A DNA stretch of 64,000 nucleotides from Callaeas wilsoni (GCA_013398955.1 VWPU01008517.1:124001-188000), one strand, 5' to 3'; positions 1 to 12,917 are shown, counted from the stretch's first letter. Numbers and translations: made by a program. The notes: generated from the letters alone by a model not told the origin.

Positions 1-50
1 GCAGGGACACCTTCCATTATCCCAGGTTGCTCCAAGCCCATCCAATTGGA
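1..50 (-). mobile_element. CR1 LINE fragment cut by window edge
   Basis: The first ~50 bases match the CR1 3' UTR block seen in many other copies here (gcagggacaccttcca, then a 'ggttgctccaagccc' type stretch), read on the minus strand. The 3' end of the element lies off the left edge of the window. The match fades after about base 48, so the element is short and 5'-truncated. Confidence 0.8.
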
Positions 51-455
51 ATATGGAGATATAAATTAAAATACACAGATCTATAGCTCACCTGAGCATT
101 CAGACACCAATTCAATGAGATCCTAGAGGATGTGTTTTTCTCCATTTCCTTCATATTACAACAGAAGTTATTCACCTGCAAAATTCCCCCTAGAATGAAG
201 ATGTTGATGCTCCATGAAATCCATTTTCTATTCTGCAGGAGGCTGTTTAGAATTCTTTTCTTTATAATCAGCTAATCATATCCCAAATCTGTTACCTCAC
301 AAAGAATCTCCGAGCCCATTAGAGAAGATAATTCAGCAACAGACAGGAATAATCAATAGGATGTTCAAGTATTCCTTCTTTTGTTTGCCAGACAGTATTA
401 TTATGGAAATTATTCCGAAAACATCAGCCATGCTGAGGAGATCTCTGTTCTAATC
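51..455. other. Unique AT-rich non-coding stretch
   Basis: I see no repeat, coding or RNA signal. It separates the edge CR1 copy from the minus-strand ORF that follows. Confidence 0.5.
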
Positions 456-737
456 TCAGTAATTTGTCACATCAAAAATGGCTCCTGAGAGATGTGAGAG
501 GGTGCCAAGTCCAGCAGTCGCAGGGAGATACAATCCTACTGTGAGTCCCAGTTCCCAGTTCAGCTGAACCTCGGCTCCCAGCAGGCTCCCACACATCCAC
601 AGGATAAACGTGGCCATGACCAGACACACAGGGCCCTTCAGGCAGAAAGTGATGCCTTTACCAGCCCCATTCACCACCCAAATTTTAGCCACCTTCCATT
701 GATCCAGCAGCACTTTATCCACCCAAACACCCTTCAA
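456..737 (-). other. Unexplained ORF of 93 codons with two hydrophobic stretches
   Basis: An uninterrupted minus-strand frame starts with ATG and ends TAC-TGA. It encodes a Trp- and Gly-rich protein with two hydrophobic segments, roughly residues 30-52 (PVCLVMATFILWMCG region) and 62-85 (LGLTVGLYLPATAG region), so it could encode a small two-pass membrane peptide. I do not recognise the family. The local sequence is more GC-rich than its flanks. There is no splice or poly(A) evidence, and upstream on the minus strand the frame quickly meets stops. It could be a chance ORF, a decayed retrocopy, or the relic of a repeat family I cannot name. Chance is the default reading. Confidence 0.15.
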
Positions 738-1064
738 AAGCCTGTCCAGGATTCCCTGTTCTTGATGGATCTACAGCACTGGTTGCCAATGGTCCCACTC
801 CAGCTGCTGGCTCTCGGACGTGTTGGCTGATTCAGCCTGAGGTTTTCCAGCTCACCCCAGCTCGCTCCCCGCAGCCACCCAGATGGCAGAGAGAAGAATG
901 AGTGGGAATATAGGTTAGGATATAGGATATAGGGCTTAGTAAGAGAAGCATGTTCTCCTCACCCTCAGATCATCCCTTGGAACTCCTCACTCCTCTCTTT
1001 TCCCACCTTTGGTCCTGCCAAACCACCTTGATCCCTCCCTTTCCCCACCTTTGGTCCATTTCAC
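738..1064. repeat. Non-coding stretch with small tandem duplications
   Basis: A pyrimidine-rich block is duplicated with divergence: 'ccacctttggtcc' begins at 1003 and again at 1045, a 42-bp period. A short 'ggatata' type repeat lies at about 907-933. I see nothing coding. Confidence 0.5.
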
Positions 1065-1222
1065 GAGAATCCCAGAATCCCAGACTGGTTTGTGTCAGAT
1101 AGGGCCTTACGGCTGATCCAGTCCCATCCCCTGCCATGGGCAGGGACATCTTCCACTAGCCCAGGGTGCTCCAAGCCCCATCCAGCCTGGCCTTGGACAC
1201 TTCCAGGGATCCAGGGGCATCC
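1065..1222 (-). mobile_element. CR1 LINE 3' fragment
   Basis: Read on the plus strand it opens with the reverse complement of the tandem CR1 terminus (gaatcccagaatcccag). It continues through the 'ccatgggcagggacatcttcc' type block and the 'acttccagggatccagggg' block. The 3' end is intact and the 5' end is truncated. Several mismatches to the other copies, including a degraded GGAAGGGACC segment, mark it as moderately old. Confidence 0.92.
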
Positions 1223-4200
1223 ATATATCCCATATAAAGTGCCATCCACCTCCACAGCCTCACAGTGAGTTTTACACACTACCCAAACATTCTTCCCTTG
1301 CACCTCAGACATCCCATGAGAAGCCCCAGGACCTGAAGGTGACACCTCACTTCAGATTTCAAATCTCCTATTCCTTCTGGGAGAAATCCTTCTAGGATGG
1401 GCTAATCCAGCCCTTTTCTGGAAGTGGATCCATTTGGGATAGCTGGTTTTCACTGGATCCCAGCATTCCCCCACTTGTCCTTGTTCCTCTGATACTCCTG
1501 GTCTCCAACCCCATCCCAGCCCATCCCATCCCGAGTGTCCGTTGACCTGAGACAGGCTGGGCTTTCTCTTTTCTCTTGAGCGCTTTTGAAAGCAATCTCT
1601 GCCATGTTCACTCAGCAAAGAGCAGTTGTTACCTTCTAGTAGAGCTCAGCTTGTCTTAGTCCTGGGCAGAGCCACAGTCCAGGGCAGCAGTCCACATCTG
1701 AGAATTCCAGCAGTCCACATCTGAGAATCAAATGGTGTTTTGCCATCGAGCCAACATGGAAGACAAAACACTGGGAATGAAGTTGAATTTGCTCCATGCA
1801 TTATGGGACCAATCCCCGTCATCTGTAAAGAAACATAGAAGCTTTTATATTGATAGAAATTAAGGGAGAATAATTGGGTGTCTCAAATGTGAACAAAATT
1901 ACAGTATTTTGTTTCAAAACCTACAGTGGTGAAAAATGGGACAACCCTCCTCACAAAAATAACTTTCAAAAAATAATGTACAACACATAATACTTTTCTT
2001 TATTTAATAGTCAGATTTCTAACACACTAACTGTTTTTTGTTGTGAATAATAGAAATAGTTAAACTAGACAAGAACATTTATAAAACTCCAAAGAACTAT
2101 TTTTGTCTCAAGTTAGAACTCTATTAGCCTTCCCTGATAAATTAGCACAGGAGATTATTTTTTAAATGAATCTCTAATTAGACTTCATTAATGGCAATGT
2201 TATCTCTTGCAAATTCCTTTCTTTCATTAAGGAGATGTTTCCTACTTTTCATATGAAATATTCAACCCAATTATTTTAAGATGAACACAACTTTATACAG
2301 CCTGAAGATGGATGGTATTTTCAAAGACAGAGGAAGAACTGGGGTTGTACTTTCATTAACAAACGACCTGGCTGATTGTTTAGGCTTTAGCAATAGTCTC
2401 TTTATCTCATTTAGTATCTAGGTGTCCCTTGATTCTGTGGCTCTATTAAGGAGAGATTATGGATAGCGGGAGGTTTGACAGAGTCTCTCTCTTTGAAAGC
2501 TTCAGTAACCAATGGCAAGAACAAAACTCAGCAGTATTTTTTATTTATTTCTTTATTTAGTAAAAAAGATGGAGTGAGAGGGATAAGAAGAAAGAGAGGA
2601 ATCGATGTTCTTTTTTTCCTGGTAATAATTCTCATGGAGATTGGAGCAAATATAATAGATACTTTCCTTAAAAAAGCACATTTCTTCAAATTGTTTTTCA
2701 GTCTGCAAATGCAACAAGATTTTGTATAATCTATCAAAATGATCTGAGCAAAATGCTGTTATTATGTGAAGGAATAAAAGTAGAGAGACAAAGGATTCAC
2801 TGCTGAGTACACAATGCACATGAATGCAAAACCACAGGATAGTCTTTATTTTAACTAACTCTGAATATCCTTGTTTATACAGGAGTCTGTTCATGTCCTT
2901 CTGACATAAAAGAAAGTGTTGGTCAACTGTCAATTCTGGCACAGATTATTCTTTAAAGAAGCTGTTATAGATAATGGAGTAAAAATCTCTTTTGATTTTA
3001 GCTTCAGCCAATCTTGGCTTTGACATATTATTATTTTTGGTTTGTCCCGTTGAATTTGTTTCCTGACTAATTCTATCTGTCCCCACACCAGTCACCCTCC
3101 TTTTCAGTTTCCTTATGGATGTGTTGAAAACCTCAGGTACCAGGACCCATCACTTTGAACTGCAAAACCTGACCTGCTGTTTGATTCTCTTTGTAATGGG
3201 CCTTATCTTCTCATCCATCTCCTTGAGGGCTGACACTGTAAGGGATTCAAAACCCCTTAATGAGAGACCTTGCTTGCAGAGAAAACTTGGAAGTCCAAGG
3301 TGGCTGTTTCACTTTAGTTGCCTTCATCCAGAGTTTTTTGTTTTATTCATTAAACTCAGCCAACCATTTCAGTTCCACAAACTCATCGAAATCCCACTTT
3401 TTCTGTGACAAGTCAGAAAACTTTGAAAAGGTTTGGCTATTGTTACACAAAAATAATCACAGGGCCATAAAATTCTTGCCTTTCTGTTTATTTTTTGTGA
3501 AACTCCAGAGCTGCCTGGTTTTGATAAAATTTTATTGATAGAGTTCAATTATTTTCTCTCTCTTCATCTTTCTGAATTAAAAGTGACCTTATTTTAAAAA
3601 GAACATTATAATCCCACCTAATAGGATATCCTTATCTCTTTAGGGATATCTTTTCTAAGGTGTCCAGGTTAAGAGTTTCCTGCCACATGGCTGAGCTTCT
3701 CTAAGCTACTTTTGTATTGATGGGTTTGAAATGTCATCTTTCTCAAATGAGCAATTTTTTAGTATATCTGCATTTTGGCACATTTTAGGTAAATGACACA
3801 GAAGTTCTTAAATGACTCCTCCTTTGAAGACCCATCTCCAGCAAAGTCTTTTTAAAAAAAAAAAAAGTTAAATGTCTCTGAAACTGTTCTAGCTACATAC
3901 AGATTATTTATTGTTCTACACAATACTGGATTGATTTTTTATTTTATTTTTTACAGACATATAAGGTCTACTAGAAAAATCATGGAACATAGAACAAAGT
4001 CCATGTAGAAAATTGCAAGAAAAAAAGCAGATGTACATTATTTAGTTTAGAACATTATAACATAAGAAGAATATTTTTGGAAGCTGAAGCTGGAGTTTTG
4101 AAATTCTCTTTTCTAGGCTATTTCATTTGACTTGGAGTATCATTCACAATGAATCATTAATATGTCTACGTCTAATGTCAAAATTGAGACAGTGAAAATT

Positions 4201-5402
4201 AGTACCTTTGCAAATTTTGTTTATGTATCACATTGCAATATAGAACTGCTTTGGGTTTGTATTTTATATAAAATCCCTGTATTTTATGCCAAACTGATGA
4301 AGAATATAAGAATTTCCAATATTGATGCTTCTTAAAAGAGCTGTGCAAGTGCTGTAAAATTGCAAGAGCTCATGCAAAGTTTCTCCATTTTCAAATCCAT
4401 TAATATAATTTTAAATTGGAAATTTAATTGACAACATCTTTGGAGAGAAGAATTTTGTGGATTAGTTCTTCCCTGTTTACAATGCAGCCAGACATTAGAT
4501 AAAAATATTCAGTACACTCCTCACAGGAAACACCTTCAACGTATTTCCATTTAATTTTCAGATTGAAAAGAAATTCTGTCTGTTCCCTGGTACTGTTCCT
4601 ACAACTGAAATGTGGATCCACACAATTCCATGCTGTGCCCAGTAAAATTCTGTGTAAATTCTGTGACTCCTATCATAAGGAAGGCTAAAAGATTTCTTTC
4701 ACTAACCTATGAAATCTGAAGGAATCCTATTCCTTCTGGAAGAGAAGTCTGGGCTGTGTTCTGGTTCTCATACTTTTACCTCTGCTATTCACAACCTTCA
4801 GCTCCCTGCATCATTGGATAAAGCTCTTCCCACAGGTGAGATCCTGCTGCTTTTCCCAACATAATCCATGGAAGTGTGCCTGGGGGACATCACAGTTGCA
4901 AACAAGCTGGCAGAGCTGGCCTGAGGAAAATGAAACGTTAGACAATGAAGTCACGTTCGAAGAACAGATGGTGTTTTCAAACATGCCCTGAGTGAGCAAA
5001 CTTTTTCCTGAGCAGCTCCAAAGTAACTCTAAAAGTCAGAGCTCTCAGACCTTCTCCACGCCCCAGGAGCTCGGAGCTCCACAATAAGGATAGAGCAGCC
5101 TCCACGATATTATCCAGCTATTTGCTGAAGCAGCATTTGGCCAAACAGAGCCATGGCTGCTCCCCAGTCCCTGTCTCCTCCATCTCCAGACTATACATTC
5201 CCTGCTGGAAATCTGTTCCCTCTGTAGATTCTCCTGCCACTGAGACGCGCTGGTTTCCCTTCACTCCAGAAGCTGCTGGGGAGGCTTTACGGTGACGCTT
5301 GGGGTGGTTGTCCTGGAGGAAGCCAATAACATTTAGTGAAGAAAAAAAGTTTCATTCAGTGTGGCAGCTTCTGACACCTGGTCAGGCAACACTCATTCAG
5401 GT
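1223..5402. other. Long unique AT-rich region, no gene seen
   Basis: About 4.2 kb holds only short ORFs on both strands (for example overlapping ones at 2475-2942), with no recognisable domain. It contains a 23-bp tandem duplication near 1685 and an A13 run at 3854-3866. The part from about 5040 to 5340 is a little more GC-rich but is not recognised. Confidence 0.5.
1685..1729. repeat. Two-copy 23-bp tandem duplication
   Basis: The unit beginning 'cagcagtccacatctgagaa' at 1685 recurs at 1708. The two copies match across their shared length. It looks like a recent local slippage or repair duplication. Confidence 0.85.
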
Positions 5403-5691
5403 CAGAATCCCAGAATCCCAGAATCCAAGGTTGGGAAAAGCCTTCTCAGACCATTGAGTCCAAACTGTGCTCGATGCCCACCTTGTCACTGTCACCCGTC
5501 CAGAGCACTGAGTGCCACCTCCAGGCCTTCCTTGGACACCTCCAGGGATGGGGACTCCAACACCTCCCTGGGCAGCCCCTGCCAAGGCCTGACCACCCTT
5601 TCCAAGAAGAAATTCCTCCTGGTGTCCAACCCGATCCTCCCCTGGCACAGCGTAAGGCCATTCCCTCTCATCCTGTCCCTTGTTCCCTAGG
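5403..5691 (-). mobile_element. CR1 LINE 3' fragment, 'caccttgtcac' subfamily
   Basis: Triple 'cagaatcc' terminus, then 'ttgggaaaagccttctcaga', the 'gcccaccttgtcac' block, and 'ggacacctccagggatgggg'. It ends near 'tccctctcatcctgtccctt'. It is the same subfamily as the copies at 12918 and 44660, and differs from the 'gccatgggcaggga' type. The far end is the complement of the ORF2 C-terminal region, so the fragment covers the last ORF2 codons plus the 3' UTR. Confidence 0.93.
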
Positions 5692-8354
5692 AGAAATTAG
5701 TCCAAATGGAACAGTTTAAAATTATTTCTCCTCAATACAAATCTCTTCTGTTTGCCTGAAGTAATTGAACAAAGGGAGCAGATATTGCCTTCTTTAATTA
5801 TTATCTCTGCCAAGTTAGTTTCTGTGGGGCAGGCTAATTATGGGAGCTTAAATCCTCATTGCTATTGACTTTTCCTTTTGTGTCAGGCTTGTTTATATCT
5901 TCTTATACTTGAGATATTTGAGAATATAATGAAAACCTGCAAACTTAGAGAAATGTAGGGAAAATCAAATAAGATTTGAAGTGTTTTATAGTTTTTTTCA
6001 TCACGTGTGATATGTGAAGATTAAAAGAAGACCACAAAATCTTTCTGTGAGGGAACATGAATGATTAGGGTTAGTGCTGGTTCACACGTATCATAAACCA
6101 CACCCTGCATTTGTTTTTAGCCATGTTAGGTGAGTTTAATGTGTTAAAATTTGTGGGTTTTGATTTTGAATGAGAGTGAACTGTATGAAAAGAAATAGCT
6201 GCAAAGACTGGGAAAGAATGGCTACCTGGAAAAGAAGTAATTTCTAAAAACAGTCCTAAAATTTGAAGAGTTACAGATCCTAATCATCGAAAATGGATAA
6301 TACAATTTTTGTTTTCCTGTATTGATAATCTTCTGTTGAGAAAAGAAAAGAAGATCTTAGTTTTATTTCTTCTCCATAAGAACAAAGAAACACAGGACAA
6401 GATTATAAATATTGCCATTCTATAAAGCTGGGGTAGAGTTTTCAGAAATGATAAGTCATAAAAAACGCTAGGACACTAAAATATCAGAGGGACTCATTCT
6501 TTTCTGCCTAGGTTTATTATGCTAATAAACAGAAGCAATTTCAAAGAATAATTTTGTGTGGGTAAACCAATCATAATAATCACCCTTTTATTCTTAACGT
6601 GTAACCCTCAAGAAATCTTATGTCAGGAATTCTCACACCTCTGAGTAAGCAATCCTGTAGTTCATGTGATAAATATTCATTACAAAACCCAGCTACTGTC
6701 CCAGCATTCTTCTGTGATTTTGAGAACTTCTATAGTTGTTGAATGGGAAAATAAATAAATAAACAAACAAACAAACAAACAAATTATTAACAAGGAAATC
6801 CCAAACCAACCAAACAAAAAAACTCAACCCAGTTTGGTTATTTGCTGCAGTGCTTTTAAAGTTCATCACAGCCTGAACCCTCTCAAGGTTAATTAGAAGG
6901 GGATTTAACTCTAATCTGTCAAACAGACTCAGATATGTGACCATTTCCACACTGTGTATACTCCTTATTCCAAAATTTTGCCGCCTGTAGACTCACATGC
7001 CAGGTCCATGTTTGGGATTTATCTGGGATTTTCTTACCAAGGAAGGAAAACACACACAAGCAGTTCCTTTATACAGAATACTTTGATTTCGTCTGTTGTA
7101 ATTCTTCATCCTACAAAGTACATGTTGAGCCAGCAAGTTAATTCATTAATATTTAAATAACTCTTATTTAGGGTGGCTGCAAATAAGGATAAATTGTGGT
7201 CACTGAGAAAATAACTACAAGAGGCAGATTTCCAAATACATGTAAATACTGACTGCCATACTCAAGCTTCAGTTCAGCTGCTCACCTTCCTCGAGGAAAA
7301 ATGTGGGGAATGGGAAGCTCTCCTGGAGAAATAGCTGCTTTCTGACATAAAAACTGAAAATCTGTTTGTTCAAGCAATAAATGGCTGCAGAGTTAAGATG
7401 GCTCCAAGTGAAACTGACTGTTCACAAACTGATATCTTGGATGAAACCTGAAGTTACAGTCACAGGGAAAAACATGTTTTGTATGTGTTAATCGCTTGCA
7501 AGAACAACAATAAATGCACTTAAATAATTTTTAAGATAATTTTTAAAGCAGGGAAATTTCAGCAAAGAGGGAAGGAAAGTGAAAAGAAAAAATGGGAGGG
7601 AATTTATTTAAGTTAGTGTAGGTGAATGTGTCTTCATAGGGAGAAGTTAGGGATCATCCCATTAAAGAAAAGAAATATGTCAAGTTGATTAGTAATTGAA
7701 TTTGGAAAATAATATGTGAAATGCTCATTTTAAATTTTAAGGGTGCATGCAAATGATGTAAAATATTTATGCATGTAAAGGGTTACATTTTATCCAGGAT
7801 GAAAAGGAAAAGAACCCACATCTCTTTATGCATTAAAAGAGAATATAAGTTGCAGAAATTCAAAGTGCACTTGTTAACATGAAACTGTCCCTGTTTTCCA
7901 TCAGATATTCTTGATCCGTGGCAGATGCCTCATACAATTCAATGTCAGCACTAAGCCAGTGCAGAATAAAAGGCTCAAGGGAAGTAGGACAGGTACAAAA
8001 ATGAGCCCTGGTGTCATTTCCAGACCCAGGATTGCTGTCATCTTCTCAGCATATCCCATGGCTGCAGGGGATTTGCTGAAATCTCGGTTTTCTGAGCAGC
8101 AGAGTTTCTGATACCCTTCTTTCCTTGCCATCCCTGTAGTTTGTGTACAGGAAGCTTCGGCAGAAGGGAGATCTGTGGAGGTTAACCCACCATTATGTTG
8201 TTCCTGCAGAAAACGGACCCTTTTGATTCCTTGTCCTTGCTACACTGTCTGGGACTCCAACTCAGCTCGGAGGGAAGAAGATCTCCAGAGTGATTCCAGT
8301 TCTGCAAGGCCAGCTCTGACCTCACAACAGTTCTCTGCAGTCAGCCTTCCCATC
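5692..8354. other. Unique AT-rich region, no gene seen
   Basis: Only short chance ORFs (under 90 codons) are present. The one structured element is the tetranucleotide array at 6749-6783. The part from about 7900 to 8340 is less AT-rich but I do not recognise it. Confidence 0.5.
6749..6783. repeat. (AAAT)n/(AAAC)n compound microsatellite
   Basis: About three AAAT units pass directly into about five AAAC units. The transition at one fixed point suggests that a single T-to-C change spread by slippage. Confidence 0.9.
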
Positions 8355-8496
8355 CGGATCGCTGGAAGTGTCCAAGGCCAAGTTGGACTGGGCCCGGAGC
8401 AGCCTGGGATAGTGGAATGTGTCTCTGCCCATGGGAGGGGGTGGAACTGCATGGGTTTTAGGGACCCTTCAATCCCAAATTATTCTGGGATTCCAT
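8355..8496 (+). mobile_element. CR1 LINE 3' fragment
   Basis: Begins 'ggatcgctggaagtgtccaa', passes 'ctgcccatgggagggggtgg', and ends 'ttattctgggattcc'. It is a severely 5'-truncated copy with only the 3' UTR left. It faces the minus-strand copy at 8647. Confidence 0.9.
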
Positions 8497-8646
8497 GGCC
8501 ATGCTGTCCTCTGCACTGTGCTTCCTACTCCTGAAGGATCAGTTTCTGGATGTTTGTTTGTCCTTTTTGAAAAGAGGCAAAGTGAAAAACTAATTCCTTT
8601 CTGAAAGCAGAAGCCAGGGAACTTGGGAGCAAAAGCTCTGAGGTTT

Positions 8647-8815
8647 AATAGAACCACAGAGTCACAGGATGGTTTTGGGTGGGAAGAGTCCATAAAGACG
8701 ACCCAGTGCCACCCCCTGCCATGGGCAGGGACACCTTCCACTAGCCCAGGTTGCTCCAAGCCCTGTCCAACGTGGCCTTGGACACTTCCAGGGGCAGACA
8801 CAGCTTCTCTGTGCT
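8647..8815 (-). mobile_element. CR1 LINE 3' fragment
   Basis: Starts with the complement of the CR1 terminus ('agaaccacagagtcacagg') and has a well-kept 'ctgccatgggcagggacacc' block. A small deletion has removed the usual 'gatcca' before 'ggggcagacacagc'. The element is 5'-truncated and lies only 150 bp from the oppositely oriented copy at 8355. Confidence 0.93.
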
Positions 8816-11743
8816 CCTGAGGGGGCGATACAGAAAATTTGCAGCAGTGACCGCATGGCAGCACAAATAAATAAATATATAGAAAACTGCCACTAGCCTC
8901 AATGACAATTCGAGGAGAAAAACTTCACAGATGGTGAAGCTCAGCAATAGAATGTGCTGTCAGTACTTTGATATTAAGAAGCAGTTGCTTTGTGTGATAT
9001 CACATGGTAACCTGTTTACCAGAATCCAAAGCTATTACAGAAAAAAAAAAAAAGACAATATTTATATTTTACAATTTCTGGTATTGCATGCAAAATGCAC
9101 GGAATGAGAGATCCAGCCCTCCACCTGCTCTGTATCCTTTCTCATCTCACAGGAAGAAAAATTTATATTTAGCTATTCTTTGTCTTCGCAACCACGTGAA
9201 AAATGCAGTTGTTTGTGTGGGGTCAAATTGAATTCTGAATTCCCATTACTCATCTGTAGAATCAAAAAATGTGTATTTTAAACTAGTCCTTGATATTTTT
9301 GCCCAAAAGTTTATTAGGGAGTTGTAACTATTGCATTATCCCTTTAAACAAAATGAACCATCATAAATCAAATTGCAGAAGGTAGGAAAGCAAAATTCAT
9401 AATTTCCAAGCCTATGAGTTACAATGGCCCACTTTGTCACTGAGCAACTGTTGCCAAAAAAATCTACATCTTAATCCACAATTCCAAGAAAGATGACAGC
9501 CGCTCACTGTAAATGATCAAGGCTATAGCATATATTTCAAATATTTTTGCTTCCTCTGGCTGAAAAATAACCGGAATAAATTTTAGGGTCTTTTGTATAT
9601 TTATTTTTTTCATTACCAATCACAAATAGATCATCCAGAAATTAGGTGTTTAAGGATGCTGTCTGCAAGCCACTGATGTTTCTTTGTGAAAGTGAAAAAA
9701 CAGGCAGTGTTTAAAACAAGGTAAAGTGTCAACAATTCATACTCTCTTTCTTATACGTCAAGTTTTCTAGCACTTTTCTGGATTACTCCGGACACAAGGG
9801 AAGTGTACTGTGTATTTTCAGGAACTTTTTTACTTATTTATTTTTCTTCTCTGATTCAGGGAAAATATACAACACATAAATTTGGGTTGATTCATGTTAA
9901 GAATGTCTGAAGATATTTTCTATGAGGTTTTCATCAAAATTAAAGAGAGCTTGCAGCGTGCACCATGCTACAGCCACACGGCACCTGCAGTCATCTGCAA
10001 ATTGATGGGATTTATGGAGTGGCATTCTTCATATTCTCTTTAGTCCTTAAGTACAATTTTGATAAACAACATTTATTTGACAATATTTGAGCTGCTAGAT
10101 GCTTTTTCCTGACCCCCATGACCCAATTCATGAGCCTATTGCCCTTCCCACTCACCCACTGCTGCCATGGGGTGGAAGAGCCGCTGGAAAACCTTCGGAA
10201 AATCAATGCCCTTCTAAAGTGAAGAATAACAGGAAGCTGAGATACCTGAAGACACTCCAAGGAAAACTTGAGCTCTTTCTGAGAGTGGTGTGGTTATACA
10301 TACATGAAATTAATTACATGTCAGGTGGTGCTGGATCGAGGTCTCGAGATAAAAAGCCATCTGGTAGATTTTCATTACTTATCATAACATCCTTGCTGAC
10401 AAAAAGCATAAAAACTCATTACGAAGTACAGGCTGTAATATTAAAATCTAAATTGCAGAAAACACAAGAAATTAAAAAGTGTAATGAATATAGCACATTG
10501 TGCAGTTTAAGATTAAATTAAATTCAATTCAGTCGTTAAAATTACTAAGTAATAGACCACATTGTTGCATTTAAGTTTGGGGATAAAAGTTGCTGTAGAA
10601 ATCATTGTACTAACCATATAATTATCTATAGATTGGACAAGTAGTGAAAATAATCAAAGTTTAATATTCTGTATTGCAGATGTACACAGTAGAATAACAA
10701 AACTATTCTACAATGATGAATAAAAATAGCCTAGTGAGATTACTTACAATTTTTTACAGTTTTTACTTTTAAGAACTTTCCATTAGATCCCAAATCATTT
10801 AACAAACAACCACCTGTTGCCTGAGAAATCAGGCTAAAAAAATATTTCTTGCAGCCATGGACTAATTTTTCATAATTTCTATACTGTGTGCAAAAAAACC
10901 CAAATAAACAAACAATAAAAAAAATCCCAGGTTAATTAATTCTATAAGAAGATCAGTGACAAAGACATCAGTGATTTTTAATTTGTGCATCATTTATTAG
11001 TGTTGAAGGGGTCATTCATCTAAATTATTTGAATTTGGACGGAGATTAATTGCTAATTCTATAAACCTTGAATGCTCCCACTGTCTTTAGAAGATGAACC
11101 TTCTTATTGTCTCATCAGAGTCTGTGTATAACAATAGTTAATATGGGAGAATTCATTTTATCTTGTAAAAAGTTACTGGGACTTCACTCTTATCCATGCT
11201 TAGATATTCCCTGTTTTCATTTTTCATTTCCCTGATAATATTCCATTGGATACTATCAACCACACTATATTAGTTTTGGAAAATACGTGATCTAATGCTA
11301 CAGGTTTAAGTCAAAAAATCGTGAATGTAGAAAACGCAAACATAATCTTGCAGGATATAATTATCAATGATATTTTCAGAGTATTAAAATCCAGCCTCAG
11401 AGGTTAATCAGGCAATTGAGAATTGCAGATTTGTCTTTTTTATGATGAGAAAAGCTCTTGTATTTTGTGATGTAAGGAGGATTAAGAATAAAAGTAAATG
11501 GTTCCTGTGTGGAAATTTTGAAGGAGCTGAAAATCATTTCTCAGGTTTTTTGCATTTGCTGGAAGATTCTGGAAGGAAGGAAAATAAAATGAGTCAACTT
11601 AAAATATTGTACTTTCCTTATTGTTATTTCCATTTATTTTTTCGAAGTGAGTAGAATAGCAATAAAACTATGAAATTCTTTTGCTAAGAGTCATAAATAG
11701 TAACATTTTAGAAAGCTTCCTGAAATGCAAATGTGAACATCAA
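8816..11743. other. Unique AT-rich region, no gene seen
   Basis: About 2.9 kb with an A13 run at 9041-9053 and no recognisable repeats. A 140-codon plus-strand ORF at 10099-10521 has low-complexity, Lys/Leu-rich content typical of chance translation. Confidence 0.5.
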
Positions 11744-11930
11744 CATGGAATCATGGGATCTCAGGATGGTTTGGGATGGAAGGGACCTTAAAGCCCATCC
11801 AGCGCCGCCCCTGCCATGGGCAGGGACACCTTCCCCTAGCCCAGATTGCTCCAAGCCCCATCCAGCCTGGCCCTGGACACTTCCAGGGATCCAGGGGCAG
11901 CCACAGCTTCCCTGGGCAACCTGTGCCAGT
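11744..11930 (-). mobile_element. CR1 LINE 3' fragment, well conserved
   Basis: Carries the full 3' UTR diagnostic series on the minus strand: terminus, 'tggtttgggatggaagggac', 'cccatccagcgcc', 'gccatgggcagggacacctt', 'cttccagggatccagggg' and 'cctgggcaacctgtgccag'. High similarity to the 26161 and 59707 copies suggests a relatively young insertion. Confidence 0.95.
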
Positions 11931-12364
11931 ACATATTTCAATGCATATTAATATCTTCTTTTAAAATTCCTGTTCATATTTACATCTCTACAGAAACATA
12001 AAAGTGTACAGCACTTTAAACACAAATTTTAGTATAAAAAATAAACAGAGCACTGTTTATTATATTGGGGAATTAAACTCAAATTAGCTTCCCCCTGAGA
12101 CCACTGATATCTTGGCTTGAACAATGGTAAAGAAGATCCATTTCTCCAGAAGTGCAATTCCCTGGACATCGAGAAATCCATCTTGTGTCATCAGAACAGT
12201 TGCTGAATGTCCCAAGCCTGATCTGCAAACAGACCAAATGTCACAGTCAGACAACCAGGCTCCCAGGAAGTATTGATTTATAGCTGGAAAAGGCACAAGA
12301 AATGCAGAGATTAGCAGCATTCCAAGCACAGCTCAGTGTCATTAAAAGTTTGATCTTTATCCTG
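11931..12364. other. Unique spacer between CR1 copies
   Basis: About 430 bp with no recognised feature. Confidence 0.5.
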
Positions 12365-12616
12365 TTGTGGCAGGGGAGGTTTAGATTGAAGCTTAGGGAA
12401 AATTTCATCAGAGAAAGAGCTGTCAGCCCTGGCCACAAGTGCCCATGGCAGTGGTGGAATCCCCATCCCTGGAAGGATTTAAAAGACGTGTAGATGTGAC
12501 ACTCGGAGATATGAGTTAATGGTGGCTTTGGTAGTGCTGAGGGAATGGTTGGTTTTGGAGGGCTTTTCCAACCTAAAATATTCTGTGATTCTGATTCTGT
12601 GATCGTGATTCTGTGA
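12365..12616 (+). mobile_element. CR1 LINE 3' fragment, older subfamily
   Basis: Reads as the last ORF2 codons ('ggcaggggaggtttagattg', 'gaaaatttcatcag', 'gtggaatccccatccctgga') and then a short 3' UTR ('ggttttggagggcttttcca'). It ends in an expanded terminal repeat: attctgtg, attctg, attctgtg, atcgtg, attctgtg. This layout lacks the 'ccatgggcaggga' block and marks an older subfamily. Confidence 0.9.
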
Positions 12617-12917
12617 CTTTGTGTCGAAGGTACCATTTCTGAGGGAAGATGTCCTTGCAGCTGCCCGTCAGCAGTTTGCTCAGAAATGATTACCTGCCTG
12701 CATTGACACTGGCCAGGTGATTACTTTGGTACTAATTTGAGTGAAGTATTGAGAGAGGTCATTTCAAAATAAGCAAAAACACTTCAGTGGTGTGGATCAG
12801 ATTTATCTCCAACCTAAAATCAAATAGACTCTCCAAGAAGTATTAATTTTGAAGGCCTGGCCCTTAGAAAACCCGCATGGAGCTGTACCATGTCAATGAA
12901 TTTGGATCATTAACCCT

